Source: CAWIMX01 sp963792785
Lineage (GTDB): Bacteria > Acidobacteriota > Vicinamibacteria > Vicinamibacterales > CAVVIG01
Direction of reading: 5' to 3'
DNA: 64,000 bases
Assembly: GCA_963792785.1 (NCBI GenBank)
Contig: CAWBXO010000002.1
Span: 62,001-126,000 of the forward strand
Shown in pieces: positions 7,008-17,976 of this stretch. Below the pieces are notes generated by a model. The model was not told where the DNA came from and did no database searches. It was given only the letters and a program-made list of their open reading frames with translations. Positions within the stretch are counted from its first letter, which is position 1, and every line of letters starts with the position of its first letter. The translations under genes were made by a program, and so were the position numbers.

Positions 7008-9041
7008 GTGATTTCCAGGCGCTTGGCCGCTCTCGCCGTACCGCTCGCGCTCGTCCTCGCGGCACCGGGCTCCGGCGCGTCCGCACAGGCCCCGCGCGCG
7101 ATGACGCTCGTCGATCTGGTCGGCCTCGATCGCCTGGTCGTGCCGCAGCTCTCGCCCGACGGCACGACGATGGCCTACCAGCTCAACGTGACGAACTGGA
7201 CGGCGAACCGCCGCGTGCCGCACATCTGGATCCAGCGCCTCGGCGGCGGGCCCGCGGTGGCGCTCACCTCGGGCGACGCGCCGGACGTCACGCCGCGCTG
7301 GTCGCCCGACAGCCGCACGATTCTCTTCGTCCGCGCCGGGCAGCTCGCCACGATCCCCGCGACCGGCGGCGATCCCACCGTGATCACCAAGCACGCGGCG
7401 AGCGTCTCGTCGCCGGCGTGGTCGCCCGACGGCCGCTACGCGTACTTCCTCTCGACCGATCCGCGATCCGCCGATCAGGCGCGCCGCGAGGCACAGCGAG
7501 ACGACGTGTTCGCGCTCGACGAGGACTACCGCCAGCGCCACCTCTGGCGCGTGGCGATCGCCGACGGCGCCGAGACGCGCCTCACCGAGGGTGATTTCTC
7601 CGTCGGCCCGTACAAACTGTCGCGCGACGGCGCGCGCGTCGTGATGGGCCGCAGCCCGACGCCGCTCCTCGACGACTCGAATCGCCTCGAGCTGTGGATG
7701 ACGGACGCCGACGGCACCCACGCGACGCAGCTCACGCGGAACCGCCTCGAGGAGATCGATCCGGATCTCTCGGCCGACGGCCGCGAAGTGCTCTTCCTCG
7801 CCAACGCCAACGCGGCCTTCGAGCCGTACTACAACGGCGGCCTCTTCGTCGTGCCGGCCTCCGGCGGCACGCCGCGCCGCCTCATGCCGGGCTTCCCCTA
7901 CGACGTCCAGCGCGCCGCGTGGGCGCCCGACGGCCGCGCGATCTTCTTCGCCGCCAACATGGGCGTGCACACCGAGGTCTTCCGGCTGGACGAGGGCGCC
8001 TCCGCGCCGGTGCAGCTCACCGACGGCCGCCACACGATCCCCGCGCAGCCGGCGCCCGATGTGTGGTCGCTGGTGCCGTCGGCCGGACGGCTGGTGATCC
8101 AGTTCGACGAGCCGACCCGCTACGGCGACGCGTACACCCTGGCGCTCACGCCCGGCGCGCAGCCGGAGCTGGCGACGCACGAGTACGACGGTGTCGCGGG
8201 CGAGTTCCGCCTGCCGCGCCAGGAGCGCGTGGCGTGGACGGGCGCGGACGGCACCGCGGTCGAGGGCCTGCTCTTCTACCCGCTCGACTACGTCGAGGGC
8301 CGCCGCTTTCCCCTCGTCGTGCAGCTGCACGGCGGGCCGACGCAGTCCGACGGCTTCGGCTTCTGGGGCTGGATGGACTACCCGCAGGTGCTCGCCGCGC
8401 GCGGGTGGATGGTCTTCCGGCCGAACTATCGCGGCAGCACCGGCTACGGCGACGCGTTCCTGCGCGACATGATCGGCGGCTACTTCACCAACGCGCACCT
8501 GGACGTGCTCGCCGGCGTGGACGCGCTCGTCGCGCGCGGGCTGGCCGATCCCGATCGGCTCGCGGTGATGGGCCACAGCGCCGGCGGCCACCTGGTGAAC
8601 AAGCTGATCACGGTGACCGGCCGCTTCAAGGCCGCGTCCTCCGCGGCCGGCGTCGCGAACTGGATCTCGCTCTTCGCGCAGACCGACACGCGCGTGGATC
8701 GCGATCTGTGGTTCGGCGGCACGCCGTGGCAGCCGGACGCGCCCATCCAGAAGTACTGGGACCAGTCGCCGCTCAAGGACGCGGCGAAGGTCACCACGCC
8801 CACGCTCTTCCTTTTCGGCGAGAACGATACGCGCGTCCCGATGCAACAGGGCCTCGAGATGTTCCGCGCGCTCCGCGCGAACGGCGTCCCCACGCACCTC
8901 TACATCGCGCCGCGCGACTTCCACCAGTGGACCGAACTCCGCCACCAGCTCGCCAAGGGCAACCTCGAGCTGGAGTGGTTCGAGCACTACGCGCGCGGGC
9001 GCGCCTACCAACCGGAGTCAGCGCCTGACGGCGCGCCGTAG
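7008..9041 (+). CDS. S9 family serine peptidase (prolyl-oligopeptidase/DPP type)
   Basis: 677 residues from the GTG at 7008, preferred over the GTG at 6978 because AAGGAAAG sits just upstream and the signal peptide then starts directly (ISRRLAALAVPLALVLAA). The N-terminal TolB/WD40-like propeller (about residues 35-400) has repeated WSPDSR/WSPDGR units. The C-terminal alpha/beta hydrolase has the nucleophile in GHSAGG (Ser524), Asp607 in GENDTRVP and His639 in DFHQW. It is a secreted peptidase acting on peptides in the periplasm or outside. Four bases separate it from the kinase gene that follows. Confidence 0.88.
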   Translation: MISRRLAALAVPLALVLAAPGSGASAQAPRAMTLVDLVGLDRLVVPQLSPDGTTMAYQLNVTNWTANRRVPHIWIQRLGGGPAVALTSGDAPDVTPRWSPDSRTILFVRAGQLATIPATGGDPTVITKHAASVSSPAWSPDGRYAYFLSTDPRSADQARREAQRDDVFALDEDYRQRHLWRVAIADGAETRLTEGDFSVGPYKLSRDGARVVMGRSPTPLLDDSNRLELWMTDADGTHATQLTRNRLEEIDPDLSADGREVLFLANANAAFEPYYNGGLFVVPASGGTPRRLMPGFPYDVQRAAWAPDGRAIFFAANMGVHTEVFRLDEGASAPVQLTDGRHTIPAQPAPDVWSLVPSAGRLVIQFDEPTRYGDAYTLALTPGAQPELATHEYDGVAGEFRLPRQERVAWTGADGTAVEGLLFYPLDYVEGRRFPLVVQLHGGPTQSDGFGFWGWMDYPQVLAARGWMVFRPNYRGSTGYGDAFLRDMIGGYFTNAHLDVLAGVDALVARGLADPDRLAVMGHSAGGHLVNKLITVTGRFKAASSAAGVANWISLFAQTDTRVDRDLWFGGTPWQPDAPIQKYWDQSPLKDAAKVTTPTLFLFGENDTRVPMQQGLEMFRALRANGVPTHLYIAPRDFHQWTELRHQLAKGNLELEWFEHYARGRAYQPESAPDGAP

Positions 9042-9045
9042 CGCG

Positions 9046-10933
9046 ATGCCCGCCGACGCCGCACTGCTCCAGGCCGCGATCGACACCCTGCCCGACGGCG
9101 TGCTCGTGGTCGATGCCGGGGACGGCCTCCTCCTCCACAACCAGCGCTTCGCGGAGATGTTCGGGCTCCCCGCCGGCGTGCCGGTCACCTACGACGCGAT
9201 CGTCGCGGCCAAGACCGAGCACCTCGAACGGCCCGAGCTCGCGCTCGCGCACGAGCGGCCCGCCCCGGGCGGCGAGGCCGTGACCGTCCTGCGGATGAAA
9301 GACGGCCGCGTGCTGGAGCGCCGCGTCGTGGCGAGCGCGGCCGGCGGTCTCGTCGCGACGTACCGGGACATCACCGAGATCGCACGGAACACGGTCGCGC
9401 TCCGCGAACAGCGCCAGATGTTCGAAAAGGCCCAGGAGCTCGTGCACGTCGGGAGCTGGGTCGCCGTCCTCGACGGCACGCACCGCATGCGGTGGTCGCG
9501 CGAGACGTGCCGGATCCACGGCATCGAGCTCGAGGCATTCGGCGGCACCGGCCAGGCCGCCGCGGACTTCGTGCACGAAGCCGACCGCGAGGCCGCCCGC
9601 GCGACGGCCGCCGAAGCGGTGCGGCTGCGCCATCCCTACGAGCACGAGCACCGGATCGTCCGCGCTGACGGCGCGATCCGCTGGGTGCGTTCGAACGGGG
9701 ATCTCGGTTCCGGGCGAGAACGGCCGGCCGGATCGGCTCATTGGCACGCTCCAGGACATCACCGAGCGGCGCGACCTCGAGGAGCAGCTCCGCCAGTCCC
9801 AGAAGATGGAAGCCATCGGCCGCCTCGCCGGAGGGATCGCCCACGACCTGAACAACGCGCTCACGGCCATCGCCGGCTTCGCCGAGCTCGCGCTCGGCGA
9901 ACTGCCGCCCGGGCATGTGGCCCGGCCCGACGTGAACGAAGTCCGCAAGGCGACCGAGCGCGCCGGCGCGGTGACGCGCCAGCTGCTCGCCTTCAGCCGA
10001 CGCAGCATGCTCGAACCGCGCCACTTCAAGCTCGGCGAGACCGTGGGCACGATCGGCCGCTTCCTGGGCCCCCTGCTCGGCGAGGACGTGCGGCTCGTGG
10101 CGCAGCTGCCCGCGGACGAGCCCTTCCTCCTCGGCGATCCCGGCCAGGTCGAGCAGGCGCTCGTGAACCTCGCCGTGAACGCGCGCGACGCGATGCCCCA
10201 GGGCGGCCGGCTGACGATGGCGGTGACGGTCCAGGACGTGGACGAGGCCTTCGCGAGCGCGCACGCCCCGATGACGCCGGGGCCCTACGTGCGCCTCGCC
10301 GTGACCGACACCGGACAGGGGATGACGCTGGACACGCGCGCGCGCATCTTCGAGCCGTTCTTCACCACCAAGCCGATCGGCAAGGGCACCGGGCTCGGCC
10401 TGTCGATGGTGTGGGGCACGCTCAAGCAGTGCGGCGGGCACATCTTCGTGGACAGCGAGGTCGGCGTCGGTTCCACGTTCCGTCTGTATTTTCCGCAGGC
10501 GGCGCCGCCGCCCCCACCGCCCGATCCGTCGCCAGCGCCATCGACCTCCACCGGCGAGGCTCTGGCCACTCCGTCCACGGTGCTCATCGTCGACGACGAG
10601 CCGTCGGTACGGGCCATCGTCTACGCCTCGCTCCGGAACGAGGGCTACCGGCTCCTGCAGGCCGCGTCGGGCGACGAGGCGCTCCAGACCGCGAACGGAG
10701 TCGACGGCCAGATCGATCTGCTCCTGACCGACGCGACGATGCCGGGCAAGAGCGGCCTGCAGCTGGCGCGCGAACTGCTCGAACGCCAGCCGGCGCTGCC
10801 GGTCATCGTCATGTCCGGCTTCACGGAGGATCAGCTCGCGCTGACCGATCTGCGCGGCAACGTGTCGGTGTGCCAGAAACCCTTCACGCCGCGGGACCTC
10901 AGGCAGCGCGTGAAGCAGGCCCTGAAGCGCTGA
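9046..10933 (+). pseudogene. PAS-PAS histidine kinase with C-terminal receiver, one frameshift
   Basis: In the first frame (from the ATG at 9046) two PAS-type domains cover about 220 residues. Homology then moves to the next frame: DITERRDLEEQL, the H-box GRLAGGIAHDLNN, the ATPase motifs DTGQGM and GKGTGLGLS, and a receiver with VDDEPS, LTDATMP and CQKPFTPR. One extra G in the GGG at 9712-9714 explains the break; without it the reading is continuous to 10933 (about 628 residues). The result would be a hybrid sensor kinase with a proline-rich linker. It may be a sequencing indel rather than a real pseudogene. As sequenced, the first frame reads on into the TPR gene. Confidence 0.75.
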
Positions 10934-10983
10934 CGCCGCACGGCACGGCTCGTGCAATGATTGTCTTCAGCAGGGAGGAACCC

Positions 10984-11622
10984 GTGAAAACTTGGTCGAT
11001 CGCCGCCATCGCCGCGTTCGCCGCCCTCGCCGGGACACACGCTGTCGCCCGGACAGCACAGCAGCCGCCCGCTCCGTCGGCCCAGAAGTTGTTCGAGGCC
11101 GGCGACTACGACCGCGCGCTCGAGGCGCTCAAGCCGGACAGCGGGGACGCGTCGATGACGACCGACGAGCACTACCTGGCGTCGATGGTCCTCTTGCGCA
11201 AGTCCCCGCCCGATCTCGACCGCGTGCGCGAGGAGCTGAACGCGGTGCACGCCGACGGCCGCGAAGCCTGGCAGCTGACGGCCGCGTCGGCGGGTGCGCT
11301 GGTGAACGACGACACGGCGGCCGCGCTCGACTCCGCCACGGCGGCCGTCGCGGCCGATCCGGATCTCTTCGCCGCGCAGTACCAGCTCGGCCTCGCCCGC
11401 GCGCGGACCGAGAACTGGACGGGCGCCGCCGAGGCGCTCGATCGCGCCGCCGCGCTCGATCCGGATTTTGCCTACGCGCACTACTACGCCGGCATCGCGT
11501 ATTCGCGGCTGCGCCGTCCCGACCGCGAGTCGGAGCACTTCCAGATGTTCGTGAAGCTCGCGCCGAACGCGCCCGAGCGCCTCGCGGTGGAATCGATCCT
11601 GCGGACCCTCAGGGGACGATGA
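10984..11622 (+). CDS. Exported TPR-repeat protein
   Basis: 212 residues from the GTG at 10984, which has GGGAGGAA seven bases upstream and is followed directly by a signal peptide (KTWSIAAIAAFAALAGTHA). TPR-like helix pairs cover most of the mature protein, the clearest being LFAAQYQLGLARARTENW and FAYAHYYAGIAYSRLRR. It is probably a periplasmic scaffold. It ends against the inverted repeat that separates it from the convergent TamB-BamA gene. Confidence 0.75.
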   Translation: MKTWSIAAIAAFAALAGTHAVARTAQQPPAPSAQKLFEAGDYDRALEALKPDSGDASMTTDEHYLASMVLLRKSPPDLDRVREELNAVHADGREAWQLTAASAGALVNDDTAAALDSATAAVAADPDLFAAQYQLGLARARTENWTGAAEALDRAAALDPDFAYAHYYAGIAYSRLRRPDRESEHFQMFVKLAPNAPERLAVESILRTLRGR

Positions 11623-11629
11623 GTTACTT

Positions 11630-11710
11630 GAAGTGTGGAAGTCAGGAAGTGAGGAAGTTAGGAAGTGAGTTTCACTTCCTGACTTCCTCACTTCCTGACT
11701 TCCTAACTTC
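11630..11710. terminator. Long inverted repeat of AGGAAGT units between convergent genes
   Basis: The left arm (11630-11667) and right arm (11673-11710) are built of 8-9 base units (GGAAGT plus CA, GA or TA). The inner 27 bases pair with a single T/G wobble around a 5-base loop. A further 11 outer pairs carry two mismatches. The element lies exactly between the ends of two convergent genes and could act as a bidirectional terminator, although it lacks a classic GC stem with a U-tract. Confidence 0.7.
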
Positions 11711-11715
11711 TATCG

Positions 11716-14700
11716 TCAGAACAACTGTCCGAACGAGAAGTAGACTCTGACCCCGCGCGCCTTCCGCGGCACGGGGACGCCGAAGTCGACCCGCACGAGG
11801 CCGACGGGCGTCTGCAGGCGCAGGCCTCCGCCGGCGCCGACGGCCAGGTCGGTGAACGACAGGTCGCGCGCGCGCTCGAACACGTTCCCCGCGTCGATGA
11901 AGCCCGCGGCGTGCACCCACCGGAAGATCGGGAACCGCAGCTCCTGGTTCAGCACCACCATCGACTGACCGCCGGCGGGATCGCCAAGGAAGTCCACGCC
12001 GCCGAGGGAGTCCTCGGGATAGCCGCGCACCGTGTTCACGCCGCCGGCGAAGAACCGCTCGCTCGCCAGCAGTTGCTGCCCGAACCCGACGCCCACGCCG
12101 AGCCGCACGCCCGAGGCGGCCACCACCGGCCCGATCGGCACGTACGCGAACTGCTGCAGCACGTACTTCAGGAAGCGGACGTCCGACCCGAGCGCCGAGG
12201 CACCGTACTCGATGTTCGAGGAATGGAAGATCCCGCGGCGCGCGTCGAACGGGTCGCGGCGCGTGTCCACCAGCGCGGTCGTCGTGAGGCGGGCCTCCTT
12301 CGAGGTCTCGTCGAACAGGATGCCGAACGGATCGTTGGGATCGGCGTCGAACCGCGTGTGGTTCCACTCGAACTGGTAGCCGTACGCCAGTTGGATCTTC
12401 CGCCACGCCGGCAGCCGCTGCTCCGCGGTCAGCGTGGTCTTGTCGGCCACGATGGAGAGGAAGCCGGCCTGGCCGATGAGCTGCCGTGACCGCTCGAGGA
12501 ACACACTCGATTTCACCGCCCGGCCGTAGAGCGTCGGGAACGTGAGGTAGCCGCGGCCGACGCGGTCGTTGTTGTCCACGCGCGCCGCGGCGCCGAGCGT
12601 GGCGGCGTGGCCGAAGAGGCCGCGCCGCTGCAGGTCGACGCTCGCGCCCGCGCCGAACGCGCGCGCGTCGGCCGCCGGCGCCGGCTCGTCGCTGATGTCG
12701 AAGCCATAGCGGAGGCGCCACGGCGGCTGGCGCACCAGGGTCACGAGCGCCTCGACGTGCTCGACGCCCGGCTCGGCGGCGCCGCCCTCGATCGGCTTCG
12801 GTTCCACGTCGACGCTGCGAAAGAGGCCGAGGTCAAAGACGCGGCGGCGCGCGCCGTACCACTGCTCCAGGTTCACCGGCGTGCCCGCCTCGAGGTGCAG
12901 GGCGCCGGTGACGACGCCCGGCTCGATCCCGCCCGCGCCGGCGACGGTGACGCGCTCGAGCACCTGCTGCGGTCCCTCCTCGATCCGCACGGCCACGGCC
13001 ACGGTGCCGGCGTCGCGATCGATCGCCGCTTCCGTGAAGACGGCCGCGGTATTGAAGCCGTGTGAGGCGTAGTCCACCTCGAGGGCGCGCCGCGCGCCGT
13101 CCAGGGCCGCTGACGAATACGTGGCGGCGGGCGCCAGCGGGAACGCCGCGCGCACCTCATCTTCCGAACGGGCCGCGAGGCCGGAGAACGACACCGCCGA
13201 CACGGTGAAGACCGGCCCTTCCGTCACCCGCACGGGCAGCACGGCCCGCCCCTCATCGAACTCCACGGGGCCGGCGGCCACCGACGCGGCGAGCATCCCC
13301 TCGCTCCGATAGAGCGCCTCGGCATCAGACGCGAGCTGGGCCGGCAGCCGCCAGTCGTCGGGCGACACGAGCGCCTCGATCCGCCCCTCGGAGATCCGTG
13401 ACGCGCCGGAGATCTCGACGTGTCGAGACGTCGAGCGGGGGCCCGGGTCGATCGTGATCCGCACGTGCGTGTCGCCCGAGGCGGTCGGATCGGACGGCCG
13501 CGAGACGTCCACCTGCGCGCGGAGGTAGCCCGCGTCGGCGAGATCCACGAGGACGGCGTCGCGCAGATCGGCGATCAGGGCCTCGTCGAAGATCGCGTCG
13601 CTCCAGATCTCGTCCAGCCGATCACGCGCGCCGCGCGACAGGTCGTAGCCGTCGATGTCGATCACGGTGAGCGGCCCGGGCTGGACGTCGTACTCGAGCG
13701 CGACCGTGCCGTCGCCCGGCTCGGTGCGGTGCGCGTCGACCTGCGCCTGAAAACGTCCGCGATCGAGGTAGAACCGCCGCAGCCGGTCGCGGTCGTCCTG
13801 CCAGCGGTAGAAATCGTACCGGTCGCCGGCATCGAGCGACAGCAGGCCGCGCAGATCGCGTTCGGGCACGCCGGTGTCGCCGGTGAAGGTCACGGCGGAC
13901 ACGCGCTCGTTCCGGGAGGCCTCCGATGCCGGCGCCCGTGCGGGCCCGCCGAACGACAGGTCGTGGCGGATTTCGTACAGCCGGGTGGCGTCGTCGAGCG
14001 ACAGGGCGCGGAGCTCGACGTTATGTCCCGGCGTGATGGCGGCGACCCAGGCGAACCGGCCGTCGCTGAGATTACGCGAGAGAATCACCTCGGCGTACGT
14101 CGAGAAGCGCTTCGAGACCGTGAGACGCGTCGACGGATTGGTGTCGCCGGCGATCAGCGCCGGGTCCGATCGCAGCGCGTCCACGCCCGTGCCGCGCTCG
14201 ATTCTGAGCGTGTCGAGTCCGATCGCCTCCGCGGCGAAGCCGAGGGCCTCGCCCGAGAGGTACGCCAGCACCTGGCTGCTCGCGACGGAGGTGACCGCGC
14301 CCCCGGCCTCGTCGGCCAGCCGCCCGGTGACGAGCAGCGACACGATGTCGGTCTGGCTGTGGGGCGGATCGGAGGACAGCGTGCCCTTCACCGTGTCCGC
14401 CGTGCCGGCGATCGCCAGCGAGACGTCGACGCCCGAGATGCGCGTCCGCGCGAGCAGGTCGAGGTCGGGCACGATCGCGCGCGGATTCGAGAAGTCGATC
14501 GAGCCGCGCTCGATCTGGTACACGCGGCCCCCGAGGTACAGCACGCCGCCTTCGCGGATCGTCGCCCGGCCGACGGCGGCCGGCCGCGCCGCCGTGCCGA
14601 CGAGGCGCACATCGACGCTGATCCGCATGCGTCCGTAGTTGTTGTCGACGATGAGATCCTCGTGGCTCTCGAGGGCCACGTCGAGGTCGAGCCGCTCGGC

Positions 14701-17700
14701 GAACGGCGTGGGGCCGGCGGGAACGATCTCCGACGCGCGCTCGCGCGCCGCGGCGACGAACCCCATGGCGAGGCTGAGCGGCTCGCGATACGCGCCGCGC
14801 TCGATCACGACGGTCCCGGAGAGGCGGGCCCGATCGCCGGCGAGCGTGAGCGTCACGTCGGGCGCGACCTGCGTGCGAAGGCCCTCGGGCACGTTGAGGG
14901 CGACGTCGGTGGCCGTGAGGTTGATCGCGCCGGTGAACGACCCGGCCGGGCCGCGATCGAGCGCGCCCGTCGCCGTGAACGCGCCGCCGTTCAGGCTGCC
15001 CCGCACGCGGTCGATCGTGACGCGCTGGCCCGACAGCACGAGGCGGCCCTCGACGCCGGTCGCGGCGATCTGCGGGTCCGCGACCCGGATCTGGGCGCCG
15101 CTGATGTCGGCGGTGCCGTCGGCCAGCGGTGACGCGGACGTCCCACTGACGCGAATCGCGATGTCGGCCACGCCCGCCGTCGTCACGCCGGGCAGGGCGG
15201 CGCCGAGGACCCGCAGATCGAGGCGGCCGTTGGCGCGCAGATCGAGCGCGCCCGAATCGCCGAGCGTCGCCGACCCGGTCACGGTGAACTGGTTGCCCTC
15301 GGCCTGCCAGTCGAGATCGGTGACGCCGATCGACCCGCCCGCGATCTCGAAGCGCGTTGGCCGCGCCTGTGTCACCGCCACGCCGTCGGCGTCGAGCGAG
15401 AAGTCATCGAGGATCACCGTGCCGCGCAGCCGATCGAGATCGAGCGCATCGGCCTGGAGATCGATGCGGGCGGTGGCGCGGCCCGTCAGCGTGCGATCCG
15501 GATCCGGCTCCACGAAGTAATCGAGCGCGCGCTCGGTGAGGCCGTCGACACGCGCGCTCAGCGTCGCCATCGGCGGCGAAGGCGACGAGCCGGGCGTCGC
15601 CTCTGGCGCGAGCCGTTCGCTCACGAGCGCGAGCGGGAGGCGCATCTGCCCGCTCGCCTCCGCGCCTTCCCATCGCGCGGTGATGGAGCCGGCGTCGATC
15701 ACGCCGTCGGCGATCGTGGCGTCGATCTCGATGCCGCTCGCCGCCGGATACGCCGCCCAGCCCGCGCGGCCGTCGCGGATGGTGACGCGGCCGGACACGT
15801 CGGGCCGCTCGACCGTGCCCGAGGCCGACAGCGTGCCCGCCACGCCGCCCGTCAGCACGAGATCGTCGGGCACGCCGGCCAGCGCCAGCCACGGCCGCGC
15901 GTCCTCGAGGCGGCCGTCGACACCGAGGGTGATCGTGCCGGACGCGGCGCCGGGCCCGAGCGCGCCGTCGACGACCACCGTCGTCGTGCCGGTGCGGAAC
16001 GCGAGGCCGTCCACCTCCACGCGGCCGCCGTCGAACCGCACGGCCGCCGGACGATCGAGCGAGAGCCGCGCGTCGCCCAGCGCGAGGTCGGCGTCCCGCA
16101 GCTCAGCCGAGTAGGCCGACTCGTCGAGCGCGTCGAGGCGCCCCTTCGCGGTGGCCGACGCGGACACCGACCCGCTCAGCTCGTCGACGATCGCCGGCCA
16201 CTCACGCGGCACGAGGGCCAGCAGGCGCCGGATGTCCGCAGCCTCCGCCGTGGCGGTCGCCTCGAACGCGTGCGGGGCGTCGAGCGACGCCGTGCCGTCG
16301 ACGGCCGTCTGGATGTCGGGTAACCGCGCGTGGAAGGCCACGCCGGACGGACCCAGATCCAGATCGAGCGTCGCGGGCGCGAGCGCCGTGCCGTCCCACG
16401 TCAGCGTCGAAAACCTCAGCGCGCCGGATCCGCCCGGGCGGTCGATCGTGCCGCGGCCCGAGAACTCGCCGTCGAGCCTCGCGGTGAGCGGATACACGTC
16501 GCCGCCGATCTCCGGAGACGCGATCGACACGCCCTCGACGCGGGCCGTCACGGCATACGCGCCGGACGCGGGCGTGAACGCGACGTCTCCGCTGAGACGC
16601 CCGCCGTCGGCCTGCTGGAGGCCGATGTCCGACGCCCGCAGCCGACCGTCGGCGTACGTGACGCGCGCCGTGACCCGGCCGATGGGCTCTCCGGCCAGCG
16701 GCGGCACGTCCAGATCGAGCGATCCGGCCACCGCCGGATTCCCGACGCCGGCGCCGGTCACCGTGAAGGACGACGAGGCAGACAGCGGCGCGAGGTCGAG
16801 CAGTCGTGCATCGGTCAGCGTGGCGTTGCCGGCGAGCGAGGGATCCGCCAGTGTGCCGCCGAGCGTGACGCGCGCGCGGAGCCGGCCGGCGTCGGGCCGC
16901 GCGGCCTCCGGCAGATCGAGACCGGCGCGGCCGAGCGCGTCGAGGGCGCGCGCGATGTTGTCGGACCGGAGATCGAGCGCGCCGTCGATCGTCGAGCCGG
17001 AGAGATCGCCGGCGTCCAGCCGGCCGCGCAGGTCGCCCGACTCGGCGATCGCGCCCGCCACCTCGTGCGCCTGGCGCAGTGTCCAGGCGGCGCCGGCCAG
17101 CGACAACGTGGCGGTGCCGGTGACGGCGAGGGCGCCGCCGCGCTGATCGGCCTCGGCGCGGTTGTCGATCGAGAGGTCGAGGCCGGCGAGGCCTTGATCG
17201 ATCGGCCAGCTGATGTCGGCGGTGCCGGTGACACGGGCCGCGACGGTGAGCGGCGCGTAGGAACCGGTGAGGCGCGCCGTTTGGACGCCGCTCCAGGCCG
17301 CGCGGCCGTCGAGCTGCAGCGGGACCGTCGTGAACCGGCCGCTGGCGGTGAGCTCGCCGCCTTCGAACGCCGCGGCGTACGCGAGGCGGTCGAGGGTCAC
17401 GGTGGAACCGCCGTCGTAGCGCACGTCGGCGGACGCGGTCGCATCGCGAATCGTCTCGCCGGCGCCCGATACCGTCAGGCGGTCCGCCTCCACGCGGCCC
17501 GTCAGCGATCCGTTCGCGGCCGCGAGCGAGAGCCGGACGCCCGAGGCGTCCACGTCGACACCGGCCGCCTCGTCGCGATACGACACGGACGCGTCGGCGA
17601 TGTCGATCGTCCCGATGTCGGGGGCGGCGCCGCCGCCGGTGTCTCCCCCTGCTTCCCCGCCCTCCGGCAGATTCATCGACCCATCCGCGCGGCGGACGAT

Positions 17701-17976
17701 CGTCATCGACACGCCGGACGCGTCGACGCGATCGATGCGCAGGGGTCCGGCGAGGATGGCGAGCGGCACCCGGATGCCGACGCGCTCGGCGCGCAGGAAA
17801 GGCTCGCCGGGCGAGACGGACGCGGCCGCCGTCACGCCGCGGGCGTCAGCCTCCAGCGTGAAGAGGTTGAACGACACGCCATCCATCGTGACGACCAGGC
17901 CGGCGGACACCTCGACGCGCGCCACCGCCCAGGCCACCAGGCGTCGCTGGACGGGCGGCAGGTGCACCACGGTCAC
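11716..17976 (-). CDS. TamB-BamA/TamA fusion, envelope-spanning translocation/assembly protein
   Basis: 2086 residues in one open frame. Residues 1 to about 1345 are TamB-like: repeated AsmA-type beta strands end in a conserved TamB (DUF490) domain with YGRMRISVDVRLVGTA, GGVLYLGGRVYQIERGSIDF and a VSKRFSTYAEVILSRNLSDG tail. From about 1350 to 1750 there are four or five POTRA-type repeats. From about 1755 to 2086 there is a BamA/TamA-type barrel with GGVNTVRGYPEDSLGG, ending in Phe as outer-membrane proteins do. TamA and TamB are normally separate partners linking outer and inner membranes; here they are one chain. The GTG at 17976 truncates the signal anchor: in-frame codons upstream encode IAIGAGVVAALAAIAV, with a CTG at 18042 placed 8 bases after GAGGAG, which may be the real start. 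Confidence 0.9.
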   Translation of the reverse strand: MTVVHLPPVQRRLVAWAVARVEVSAGLVVTMDGVSFNLFTLEADARGVTAAASVSPGEPFLRAERVGIRVPLAILAGPLRIDRVDASGVSMTIVRRADGSMNLPEGGEAGGDTGGGAAPDIGTIDIADASVSYRDEAAGVDVDASGVRLSLAAANGSLTGRVEADRLTVSGAGETIRDATASADVRYDGGSTVTLDRLAYAAAFEGGELTASGRFTTVPLQLDGRAAWSGVQTARLTGSYAPLTVAARVTGTADISWPIDQGLAGLDLSIDNRAEADQRGGALAVTGTATLSLAGAAWTLRQAHEVAGAIAESGDLRGRLDAGDLSGSTIDGALDLRSDNIARALDALGRAGLDLPEAARPDAGRLRARVTLGGTLADPSLAGNATLTDARLLDLAPLSASSSFTVTGAGVGNPAVAGSLDLDVPPLAGEPIGRVTARVTYADGRLRASDIGLQQADGGRLSGDVAFTPASGAYAVTARVEGVSIASPEIGGDVYPLTARLDGEFSGRGTIDRPGGSGALRFSTLTWDGTALAPATLDLDLGPSGVAFHARLPDIQTAVDGTASLDAPHAFEATATAEAADIRRLLALVPREWPAIVDELSGSVSASATAKGRLDALDESAYSAELRDADLALGDARLSLDRPAAVRFDGGRVEVDGLAFRTGTTTVVVDGALGPGAASGTITLGVDGRLEDARPWLALAGVPDDLVLTGGVAGTLSASGTVERPDVSGRVTIRDGRAGWAAYPAASGIEIDATIADGVIDAGSITARWEGAEASGQMRLPLALVSERLAPEATPGSSPSPPMATLSARVDGLTERALDYFVEPDPDRTLTGRATARIDLQADALDLDRLRGTVILDDFSLDADGVAVTQARPTRFEIAGGSIGVTDLDWQAEGNQFTVTGSATLGDSGALDLRANGRLDLRVLGAALPGVTTAGVADIAIRVSGTSASPLADGTADISGAQIRVADPQIAATGVEGRLVLSGQRVTIDRVRGSLNGGAFTATGALDRGPAGSFTGAINLTATDVALNVPEGLRTQVAPDVTLTLAGDRARLSGTVVIERGAYREPLSLAMGFVAAARERASEIVPAGPTPFAERLDLDVALESHEDLIVDNNYGRMRISVDVRLVGTAARPAAVGRATIREGGVLYLGGRVYQIERGSIDFSNPRAIVPDLDLLARTRISGVDVSLAIAGTADTVKGTLSSDPPHSQTDIVSLLVTGRLADEAGGAVTSVASSQVLAYLSGEALGFAAEAIGLDTLRIERGTGVDALRSDPALIAGDTNPSTRLTVSKRFSTYAEVILSRNLSDGRFAWVAAITPGHNVELRALSLDDATRLYEIRHDLSFGGPARAPASEASRNERVSAVTFTGDTGVPERDLRGLLSLDAGDRYDFYRWQDDRDRLRRFYLDRGRFQAQVDAHRTEPGDGTVALEYDVQPGPLTVIDIDGYDLSRGARDRLDEIWSDAIFDEALIADLRDAVLVDLADAGYLRAQVDVSRPSDPTASGDTHVRITIDPGPRSTSRHVEISGASRISEGRIEALVSPDDWRLPAQLASDAEALYRSEGMLAASVAAGPVEFDEGRAVLPVRVTEGPVFTVSAVSFSGLAARSEDEVRAAFPLAPAATYSSAALDGARRALEVDYASHGFNTAAVFTEAAIDRDAGTVAVAVRIEEGPQQVLERVTVAGAGGIEPGVVTGALHLEAGTPVNLEQWYGARRRVFDLGLFRSVDVEPKPIEGGAAEPGVEHVEALVTLVRQPPWRLRYGFDISDEPAPAADARAFGAGASVDLQRRGLFGHAATLGAAARVDNNDRVGRGYLTFPTLYGRAVKSSVFLERSRQLIGQAGFLSIVADKTTLTAEQRLPAWRKIQLAYGYQFEWNHTRFDADPNDPFGILFDETSKEARLTTTALVDTRRDPFDARRGIFHSSNIEYGASALGSDVRFLKYVLQQFAYVPIGPVVAASGVRLGVGVGFGQQLLASERFFAGGVNTVRGYPEDSLGGVDFLGDPAGGQSMVVLNQELRFPIFRWVHAAGFIDAGNVFERARDLSFTDLAVGAGGGLRLQTPVGLVRVDFGVPVPRKARGVRVYFSFGQLF

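Noticed and set aside
6990..9011. Long open frames opposite the S9 peptidase and similarly opposite many other genes
   Set aside because: High GC leaves antisense frames open. These translate to Arg/Ala/Gly-rich sequence without motifs, while the sense frames have clear family signatures.
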